From an uncultured Candidatus Melainabacteria bacterium (GTDB taxonomy: Bacteria; Cyanobacteriota; Vampirovibrionia; Gastranaerophilales; Gastranaerophilaceae): DNA of 64,000 nucleotides. Position numbers and translations under genes: made by a program. This document shows, one piece after another, positions 9,123 to 16,400 of this stretch. The stretch spans positions 1-64,000 of the forward strand of contig CAKUUX010000007.1 of the NCBI GenBank assembly GCA_934693165.1. The letters run 5' to 3'. The stretch's first letter is position 1, and the number at the start of each line of letters is the position of its first letter. The notes beneath the pieces were generated by a model. It was not told the origin of the DNA and did not search any database. It worked only from the letters and a program-made list of their open reading frames with translations.

Positions 9123-9848
9123 TTACTGATTAACACTTTCTGCTGGTTTAACTTCGTCTTCAGCATCCTTAAAGAATCTCTTAGATTCAAAAATAACAGG
9201 GATACCTCTTAATACACAAAGTAAGATTGCCATTTCTGTAAAGATGTAAGCAAATACTTGCCAGAATACAGAAACATCATGATCCATTGATGGAACATTG
9301 TACAAAATAATTAATAAGAATGCACCAACTTTTGCAACTGCATACCAAATTCTCATAAATTTAGAACAGCAAATAAATTTAGCGATAGGGTCTTCTTGCA
9401 TAGATTTGTCGCCGAAAGCAGTATAACCATAACTTGCTGCAACGCTTCTAAGACTGTCAACTACAACGCCTCTAATAAGAGCAATTAATGGAAATACAAT
9501 TGAAATCCAACCCATTACTGCAAATAAAACCCAGTAAGAGTATTCAACAATTCTATCACCCATAATATCAAGAGTTGCGCCTAATTTTGAAGAAACTTTG
9601 AATTTTCTAGCTAAATAACCATCAAGTCCATCAAGAGCGAAAGCTAAGATTGTGCAGATGATTGCCCAATAATAAGCATTACCTGAAGTTTCTTTCATAG
9701 CTTTTGTAACAAACAAACTTGTTGATTCATCAATTTGGTAAGCAATAACTAAATAGATAGCAATAAACGCAAAGAATATTCTACCAATACTTACAATATT
9801 AGCAGATGATTTTTTTAATTTATCTAAAATACTTACCAAGTTCGTCAT
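9123..9848 (-). CDS. CDP-alcohol phosphatidyltransferase, PgsA-like
   Basis: An integral-membrane phospholipid synthase of about 241 residues. The catalytic DGx2ARx8Gx3Dx3D motif is intact (DGYLARKF, then GATLDIMGD). The most likely product is phosphatidylglycerophosphate, but the substrate alcohol is inferred. I chose the ATG at 9846-9848 because GGAGGAG lies directly upstream of it on the minus strand (9851-9857); an upstream in-frame ATG would add 14 residues (MFLYINKHMGAGGV) that do not look like a membrane anchor. It sits between a Gfo/Idh gene and trmL. Confidence 0.85.
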   Translation of the reverse strand: MTNLVSILDKLKKSSANIVSIGRIFFAFIAIYLVIAYQIDESTSLFVTKAMKETSGNAYYWAIICTILAFALDGLDGYLARKFKVSSKLGATLDIMGDRIVEYSYWVLFAVMGWISIVFPLIALIRGVVVDSLRSVAASYGYTAFGDKSMQEDPIAKFICCSKFMRIWYAVAKVGAFLLIILYNVPSMDHDVSVFWQVFAYIFTEMAILLCVLRGIPVIFESKRFFKDAEDEVKPAESVNQ

Positions 9849-9911
9849 TACTCCTCCAGCGCCCATGTGTTTATTTATATATAAAAACACAAAGTCTTCA
9901 ATAATTGTTAT

Positions 9912-10910
9912 CTATTGTTTTAATCTTGATAAAGCAAAATTGTGATTGTCTAGTAATTCAATCATTCTTTCGCCAATCATAACCTTTTCAGCTTCTTCTA
10001 AAATTTTAACTACGTTGTAACCGTTTTCCCCGTCAGTACGAGCTTTGCCACCGTTTTCGCAACAAGAAACAAAGTGTTGACATTCAAGTTTAAGAGGTTC
10101 AATTTCCAAATAATCTAATTTAATATCAACAGAGTTGTTAGCGTAGTTGTCAAAAATTTGTAACTTGTTATCAGCAACAGTGTCATCTAAAATAGCTGTT
10201 TTCTTAGTCCCACGAACTAAAAGAGTAACGTGTTTTTTAGGAGTAATCCAACTATCAGAAATTTGACCAATCATACCCCCTTCAAATTCAAGAGTGATAT
10301 GAGTTATATCCATAATTTCGTTTCTTTCGCTACTGCAACCAACTGCAGAAATAACTCTAACAGGGTTTTTAGATGTTACGTAGCTAACAAGTGAAACATC
10401 ATGTGGAGCTAAATCCCACATAACACTTCTGTCGTTTTTAAAATAATTTACATTAAGTCTGTCACTTTGAGCATAAACGATTTCACCAAGTTCGCCTTCA
10501 TCAATTAACATTTTCAATCTGTTAACAGCAGGGTGATATAATAATAAGTGACCAACCATTAATACAAGACCTTTTTTATCTGCAAGGTCAGTTAAATCTC
10601 TAGCTTCTTGAGCAACGGTAGAAATAGGTTTTTCCACATAAACATTTTTACCTGCTTCCAAGAATTCTTTTACAAGTTTGAAATGAGTATGACTAGGAGT
10701 AACAACGATTACGCTAGTAATTTGAGGGTTGTTAAGAACTTCTTTGTAATCTTTAGTGACATTAACCCCACTATATTGGTCAGTAACCATTTTTAAATGG
10801 TCATCGTCCATATCACAAACAGTATCAAGCACGCCTAAGTTGTAGAAATTTCTAACGATATTTCTACCCCAGACACCACATCCAATTACAGCGATTCGTT
10901 GTTTACTCAT
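9912..10910 (-). CDS. Gfo/Idh/MocA-family NAD-dependent oxidoreductase
   Basis: A 332-residue sugar dehydrogenase. The N-terminal Rossmann motif is VIGCGVWGRNIVRNF (residues 7-21), with the family EKPIS at about 93-97 and GHLLLYHPAVNRLK after it. The pattern resembles UDP-N-acetylglucosamine or UDP-GlcNAcA 3-dehydrogenases of the WlbA/WbpB type, which make amino sugars for surface glycans, but I cannot fix the substrate. The nearby GT39 transferase and pgsA would fit an envelope role. Confidence 0.8.
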   Translation of the reverse strand: MSKQRIAVIGCGVWGRNIVRNFYNLGVLDTVCDMDDDHLKMVTDQYSGVNVTKDYKEVLNNPQITSVIVVTPSHTHFKLVKEFLEAGKNVYVEKPISTVAQEARDLTDLADKKGLVLMVGHLLLYHPAVNRLKMLIDEGELGEIVYAQSDRLNVNYFKNDRSVMWDLAPHDVSLVSYVTSKNPVRVISAVGCSSERNEIMDITHITLEFEGGMIGQISDSWITPKKHVTLLVRGTKKTAILDDTVADNKLQIFDNYANNSVDIKLDYLEIEPLKLECQHFVSCCENGGKARTDGENGYNVVKILEEAEKVMIGERMIELLDNHNFALSRLKQ

Positions 10911-10967
10911 AATATACCTTTTTAATTAAATACCTACAATATAACAATTATATTGTGCCAATACGAA

Positions 10968-11198
10968 TTAGTCAAAAACGTAACTAATTATTGCAGCTTC
11001 TCTAGCTCTTTTAATTGCTTTTGCAACCATTCTTTGGTGTTCAGCACAGTTACCTGTAACTCTTCTAGGAATGATTTTACCAGCTTCTGTTAAATATCTT
11101 TTTAATTTAGCCGCATCTTTGTAATCAATGTGATCTACTTTATCTGCACAGAAACTGCAACATTTTTTCTTTTTTTTGTCCATATCTTGTTTTGCCAT
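10968..11198 (-). CDS. rpsR: 30S ribosomal protein S18
   Basis: A 76-residue S18 with the typical core DYKDAAKLKRYLTEAGKIIPRRVTGNCAEHQRMVAKAIKRAREAA in its expected place. The N-terminus keeps a Cys pair (KKCCSFC). It is the last gene of the rpsF-ssb-rpsR unit; rplI, often next, is absent here. A GAAAGGAAAAA ribosome site precedes the ATG. Confidence 0.96.
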   Translation of the reverse strand: MAKQDMDKKKKKCCSFCADKVDHIDYKDAAKLKRYLTEAGKIIPRRVTGNCAEHQRMVAKAIKRAREAAIISYVFD

Positions 11199-11239
11199 TT
11201 TTATTTTTCCTTTCGTTTGTAATTGTTTAATAATAACTA

Positions 11240-11641
11240 TTAAAATGGAATTTCATCTTCTGAAATCAATTCATCAACGAATTCTTCTTCTGCAAATTTA
11301 ACGATTTCGTCGTTATTGTTAGCAGATTTAGAAGAACTTACTGCATCAGCTGACATTTTTTCAATACCATTTGCGTCAATTTCGTAAATGCGTCTTTCAG
11401 AACCGTCATCTGATTTTACATTAGCGATTTGCAATCTGCCTTCAACAAGAACTTTGTCGCCTTTAGAAATATCGTCGATAATATCGTTTAGAGCTGTTCT
11501 TTTAGATATAACTCTGATAAGCATTTCATCCTTGTCGCCAATGTTTAGAACGAAGGCTGAAACTGAAACGTTATTTTGAGTAAATCTTTTTTCAGGATTT
11601 CTGTAAACATAACCTGTTACTACTGCTTTTGCTAATGTCAT
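11240..11641 (-). CDS. ssb: Single-stranded DNA-binding protein
   Basis: A 133-residue SSB lying between rpsF and rpsR, the classical arrangement. The N-terminal OB fold is seen (about residues 5-100, with LVEGRLQIANVKSDDGSERRIYEI), then a short acidic linker and the DEIPF tip that recruits partner proteins. It coats ssDNA during replication and repair. Confidence 0.95.
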   Translation of the reverse strand: MTLAKAVVTGYVYRNPEKRFTQNNVSVSAFVLNIGDKDEMLIRVISKRTALNDIIDDISKGDKVLVEGRLQIANVKSDDGSERRIYEIDANGIEKMSADAVSSSKSANNNDEIVKFAEEEFVDELISEDEIPF

Positions 11642-11653
11642 TTTTTTGTTTCC

Positions 11654-11956
11654 TTATGCGTTAACTGTTTCTTTTGCACATTCCATGAACATAGTTCTCA
11701 AAATGTTTTCGTTGTGTTTCATTTGAGTTTTTAATTCAGAAATGTTTTGAGCAGGGATAGTTACGATTTGGTTTACAAAATAACCATCTCTGAAGTTTTT
11801 GATGTCATAAGCTAATTTTTTTCTGCCGATTTTATCTCTTGAAACTACTTTAACGTCAAGAGCTGATAAAGATTCGTCGAATTTTTCAATTAATTTTTCG
11901 ATTTCGTCTGTATCTAAATTCGGTCTAAAGATTGTTAATAATTCGTATTGTTTCAT
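11654..11956 (-). CDS. rpsF: 30S ribosomal protein S6
   Basis: A 100-residue S6 with the usual YELLTIFRPNLDTDEIEKLIEKF start and the GRKKLAYDIKNFRDGYFV core. First gene of the rpsF-ssb-rpsR operon on the minus strand, 12 nt ahead of ssb, with an AAAAGGAGAAA ribosome site. S6 binds S18, encoded two genes on. Confidence 0.96.
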   Translation of the reverse strand: MKQYELLTIFRPNLDTDEIEKLIEKFDESLSALDVKVVSRDKIGRKKLAYDIKNFRDGYFVNQIVTIPAQNISELKTQMKHNENILRTMFMECAKETVNA

Positions 11957-12063
11957 ATTTTTCTCCTTTTACCTACTTTAAAATAGTAGCATAAACAAAA
12001 AAAATACAATACAAAGAGCGTTAACTTGTAAAGTTATTTAAAATCTAAGACCCTTCACATCGG

Positions 12064-12339
12064 CTAACGCAATAGCTTGTTCAAAATAGTAACCACTTCA
12101 TCAAGTTTTTCTTGTTTATCTGCGCAATTATTCTCAAAAGCATCTTTTACGCAGTGGTTCATGTGTCCTGATAGGATTTCAAGGTTAACCTTTTTTAAAA
12201 TTGAGATAGTAGCAATAATTTGTGTACTGATGTCAACACAGTATCTGTCATCTTCAATCATTTTTAGCAATCCGTCGATTTGACCTTTTGCTGTTTTTAA
12301 TAATCTAATTACTTTTTTTTCTTCTTCTTTATCGTGCAT
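12064..12339 (-). CDS. csoR: Copper-type CsoR/RcnR family metal-sensing repressor
   Basis: A 91-residue all-helical repressor of the CsoR family. Counting from the chosen start, the C-H-C copper fingerprint is intact: Cys34 in DRYCVDI and His59/Cys63 in GHMNHC. In known CsoRs these residues bind Cu(I) and release the repressor from DNA. An upstream in-frame ATG at 12357 would add MCYNFF, but those codons span a perfect TATAAT (12346-12351), so I prefer the second ATG, which would make the message leaderless. The adjoining Cys-rich protein gene carries a CsoR-like operator, making it the obvious target. Confidence 0.85.
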   Translation of the reverse strand: MHDKEEEKKVIRLLKTAKGQIDGLLKMIEDDRYCVDISTQIIATISILKKVNLEILSGHMNHCVKDAFENNCADKQEKLDEVVTILNKLLR

Positions 12340-12345
12340 AAAAAA

Positions 12346-12351
12346 ATTATA
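12346..12351 (-). promoter_or_regulatory. -10 box of a leaderless csoR transcript
   Basis: A perfect TATAAT on the minus strand lies 6 nt upstream of the preferred csoR ATG. The -35 region is weak (TAGTAC at 17-nt spacing). No Shine-Dalgarno is present. Confidence 0.45.
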
Positions 12352-12411
12352 GCACATAATACTAGTTTGTACTATATGCCATAATTTTTATCTTGTTGGA
12401 ATATTTAGTTT

Positions 12412-13014
12412 TTATTTGCATTCACATTTTTTAGATTTTTTGAAAAGTTTAAATCCTTTTTTGCAATTGCATTTTTTACTTACGTTGCACTTACCATTGT
12501 CACATTTGCATTTTTCGCAGTTAGCTTTTGCACATTCATCACATTTGCAGTCGCATTTTTTACATTTGCAATTTTTGCAATCACATTTATCACATTTACA
12601 TTTTTCGCAATTTGCTTTTGCACATCCATCACATTTGCAATCACATTTTTTGCATTTGCAATTTTTGCAGTCGCATTTAGCGCATTTACATTTTTCGCAG
12701 TTAGCTTTTGCACATTCATCACACTTGCAATCACATTTTTTGCATTTGCAATTTTTGCAGTCGCATTTAGCGCATTTACATTTTTCGCAGTTAGCTTTTG
12801 CACATTCATCACACTTGCAATCACATTTTTTACATTTGCAATTTTTACAGTCACATTTAGCGCATTTACATTTTTCGCAATCTGATTTTTGACATTGTTC
12901 GCATTTGCAGTTACATTTTGAGTCTTGGCATTTACAATTTTCGCATGCAAAAACACTGTTCATAGTGAAAACCATTACTGCAAATACAAATAAGGCTGAC
13001 AATAGTTTCTTCAT
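12412..13014 (-). CDS. Exported cysteine-repeat metallothionein-like protein
   Basis: A 200-residue protein with a signal peptide (residues 1-23, ending SVFA before Cys24) and about 59 cysteines. Residues 46-165 are four near-identical 30-residue repeats, each with 11 Cys spaced as CxC or CxxC and the rest mostly Lys/Asp, followed by a partial fifth copy and a basic C-terminus. The pattern suggests high-capacity binding of Cu(I) or another soft metal outside the cytoplasm. A CsoR-like operator overlaps its promoter and the csoR gene lies directly downstream. It is not an obvious member of a named metallothionein family. Long ORFs in the other frames are low-complexity shadows. Confidence 0.8.
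   Translation of the reverse strand: MKKLLSALFVFAVMVFTMNSVFACENCKCQDSKCNCKCEQCQKSDCEKCKCAKCDCKNCKCKKCDCKCDECAKANCEKCKCAKCDCKNCKCKKCDCKCDECAKANCEKCKCAKCDCKNCKCKKCDCKCDGCAKANCEKCKCDKCDCKNCKCKKCDCKCDECAKANCEKCKCDNGKCNVSKKCNCKKGFKLFKKSKKCECK
12520..12879 (-). repeat. Four 90-bp in-frame tandem repeats in the Cys-rich gene
   Basis: Units at 12790-12879, 12700-12789, 12610-12699 and 12520-12609 encode the same 30 residues with only a few changes (Glu to Gly in unit 3, Ala to Asp in unit 4). Near-identity at DNA level points to recent duplication and possible copy-number variation between strains. Confidence 0.9.
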
Positions 13015-13035
13015 AAAAAAGCTCCTTTATTTTGC

Positions 13036-13061
13036 ATTATACTACACCCCCGTGGGGTATA
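13036..13061 (-). promoter_or_regulatory. CsoR-like operator in the promoter of the Cys-rich gene
   Basis: On the minus strand TATACCCCACGGGGGTGTA (13043-13061) is an imperfect palindrome with ACCCC/GGGGT arms, like known CsoR sites. It lies one base from a perfect TATAAT (13036-13041), in the -35/-10 spacer. A GGAG ribosome site follows before the ATG. Binding would block RNA polymerase until metal is present. Confidence 0.65.
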
Positions 13062-13105
13062 ACTATATTACAATTTTTTTGGGAACTTGTCAACAATTAT
13101 TTTTT

Positions 13106-13459
13106 TTATTTAACCATTCTTTTTGATAAAATTCTGCCGTCTTCTATTGATATTTCGTAGTTTACACCAAAATAGTTTGTTGCAGAAATGTTGCCACTTT
13201 CTAGTAGTGACATGCCAATATAAGGGCTAAATTGTGTTATATCAGGGTAGGCTTTTGATACAGATTGTACTCTCCAAAGTTTTTTGCCTTCGATATCAAG
13301 TGCAAAAATATTATCAATAGTGTTATCTTCATTTGGAATATCAAGTAGCACTACGAATATTCCATTATAAACAAGCATTGAATCAATGTTAAATGGAAAT
13401 TTTACATTTTTGTTTGGTAGAGTTAGTACATTATCAACGTATGAAATATTGTTAACCAT
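13106..13459 (-). CDS. Small protein downstream of the toxin-like gene, putative immunity protein
   Basis: A 117-residue acidic cytoplasmic-looking protein with no signal peptide or membrane helix. It contains a beta-rich pattern with NIFALDIEGKKLWRVQ around residue 50-65, a style I associate with small immunity-type proteins beside polymorphic toxins, but I cannot name a family. It begins 21 nt after the stop of the 1693-residue toxin-like gene on the same strand, exactly where an immunity gene is expected. The immunity role is inferred from position only. Confidence 0.55.
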   Translation of the reverse strand: MVNNISYVDNVLTLPNKNVKFPFNIDSMLVYNGIFVVLLDIPNEDNTIDNIFALDIEGKKLWRVQSVSKAYPDITQFSPYIGMSLLESGNISATNYFGVNYEISIEDGRILSKRMVK

Positions 13460-13480
13460 AGTTTAAAATCCTATTTTTTA

Positions 13481-16400
13481 TTATTTTTGTGGAACTATTG
13501 GTTTCATATTACCATAAACTTTAGGACGATCGCCACCAACTAAGAAGTATTGAGTTCCTCCACCGTTGCCCCAGCCTTCAAGTGGGTTACATAATCCTGT
13601 GTAGAATTGTGCTCCTGCAGGAACTTCAACTTCAACAACATATTTTGGCATAGCAGGAAGTGCAAATTTATCCTTAATTTGTTCTGGAGTTAAGCCCACG
13701 ATGTCGTCATAAGCCATCAACCAAGCACCTTTTGCGAATGAAGATTCGTCATTGTGAACACGTACAAATCTAGTTGGTTTATCCATTTGAATTAATGCAG
13801 ATGGAGTGTCGCCACCTAAGAATGCTGGATTGTCAAAGCCAAAGTCAGTTGCAAGAACTTCATTGATTTGTTCACCCGTCATTTGTTGTAAAACTGTTGA
13901 ACGAGATTTAATATCAGCTTTTGTTGTAATGTCAGCTTTTCTATTGTCTAAGATTTTTTGTAATGATGCTTTTTGAGTTGGATTAGATACTGCGTTAATT
14001 TGTTTTTGCATTGCATCAAGGTCAACATTCAAGCCTTGAACATCAACTGAGAATTGTGATTGGACTTTTCTAAATGCTTTATCGTCAAACTCAACTGTGC
14101 CAGTTGCAGATTTTGCAATTGCACTATCCAATGTCAAACCTTTAGAAGCTAATCCTGTTCTTGTATCTGATACTGCGTCAATATGTCTTTGTACAAAGCC
14201 TTTTTCAACACCAGAAAGTGAATTATTGCTTGCTGCACCAGAGAAGTTGCCAATAGCGTGAGGACTTTGAGTTCTGTTTCCTTTTGTTGCATCTAAAACT
14301 CCATCAACTAATGTTACATTACCGACGTGAGCACTAGAATTTGAAATAATATCGCCTTGTACAACATAATTTATAGTATTTTTATTATCTTTTAATCCAT
14401 TAGCAATTCCAGCTTTAGATGTAACTAAGCTTTTTGTACCAACAGCATCAAAAGAAATTCCTAAAACATCATCATATTTAGATGCAACTAATTCTGTTAA
14501 GCCTCCACCTAAAGAGTGACCTGTTACAACAATTTTCTTATTAGGATTTTGTGCTTTAACTTGTTCCATAAAATCAACAGCATTTTGGAATTGATCTGGT
14601 AGTTTGCCAGAAAGCATTTGGTGGTCAACTCTCAAGTCGCCCATATCATCAGAACCTCTGAATACAACCATTACAACTCCATCTTTTTCTAATGCTTTTG
14701 CATGGAAACCATTGTCTGCTGATGCTTGAGCAGTTTGTTTCCATCCGTTCATATCTGCTGGTCTGTCGCTATAAACTTTTGCAGATAATGTGCCTGCATC
14801 TTGAACAATATCTAAGTTTTTGTCTAGACCCATTGATTTTACTTTATCATTTCCAGCATAAGTACCGTAAATTTTTGCATTGTCACCTGTTACTCCTGCT
14901 GTTGGTGTAGCTTGAGCTCTAAATCTGTCTTCAAGTTTTACTAAGCCACTACCAAATTCTGTTTTTGATGAGCCTTTGCCTAGTAGTGTTTCAATATCTT
15001 TTACTGATTCTTTATGTTGTGACATTTTTACATCATATTGAATGCCTCTAACGTCACCTGATTGTGCCTCAATTCCATTACCAATATAGGTTCTTTTTGT
15101 CGGAGCATTACCAACTTCGTCTGCTGATAATTGAGTCATATATCTATGGTGGTCATCTGTTGTATCGCCTAACCAACCTGAATCTTGGTTTTCTAAAACA
15201 TTTTCACTTAATTCAAAAGCTTCATCAAGTTCAGCTTGTTTTGCTCGGCTTTCTGCTACGGCACTTATTGTGTGCCCAACACCTGCTGAAAAAGCTGAAA
15301 TTAATGTGTTTTGTAATGTAACTTCACCTGTATTAATATACTCTACACCCATATCAATACCAGTATCAACTGCTGTATTTAACAATACTTTTGATGTTGC
15401 TGATAATGTAGTGCCATTTATAAATGTAGTTGCTCCACCACTTGCCACTTGTGATAAACCATCAACTACTGACTGACTGGCAATTTTTACATATTGTTCA
15501 GTTGTTCCACCTTTTTTAGATGTAGCTAAATCTGATGCCTCAACTGTGAATGATAATGCTGATTGAGCACCTGCTGCTGTCAACAATGGAGCAATACCTG
15601 TTCCACCAGTTGCAATACCAATGCAAACGCCACCTACAATCTTAACTCCAGATTTTAAGATTGCTGAACTTGATTCAATAGAGGTTGTGTATTCGTCAAC
15701 TTTGCGTTGTACATCATTTTTAGTACCAAATGCACCTGCATAAGAATTTTTATATTCTTTTTGCACTTCACCAAATGTTTTACCACCTGTAGCTGACATT
15801 GTTTGATTATGCAATAATTTACTACAAGTTTTTGCTCTATCTGACAAGAATTTATATTTTGTTTCCATAGAAGCTTTATTTGGGTCAATTCCTGCTTTTT
15901 TCATTTCATCGTTGATTTGTTTCATACCAACTTTTGAATTGCCCATACCTAAGAAAGATGCAAATTTGCCTAATTCTCTATTATAAACTTGTTCTTTTGT
16001 AGCTGTAACAACTGTGCTAGCACCAGCAGAAGGATTAGCCTGTGTTCGTACTTCTTCTACTAGTTTGCCGTTGCCTTTTATTAGTTTTGACAAATCATTA
16101 TTGAATTTTTGTTCAACTGCATATTTTGCACTTGAATTTTTATATTGCTCTTTTTTCTTACCGTAAGCTTCTATTGCTACAGGGTCATAATCAACTCCGT
16201 ATGTAGCTTTGAAAGTTGCTTTAAATTCTTTATCATTTTTTCCACCGTCAAGATTATCTAGTGGATTAAAGTTTTTGCTTTTTCCTGCACTATCTAAGGC
16301 TTTTACTTGTTTGTCATAAGTTTCCATGTACTGCTTAATTTTTGCAGGACTTTCTGGTGCACCGAAAGCATCTCTCATTCTGCCAACGACTGCACCTGCC

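Noticed and set aside
12416..12956. Long ORFs in the other frames across the Cys-repeat gene, and a possible CRISPR-like array
   Set aside because: The 90-bp repeats are in-frame coding units without spacers; the other-frame translations are low-complexity by-products of the same repeat.
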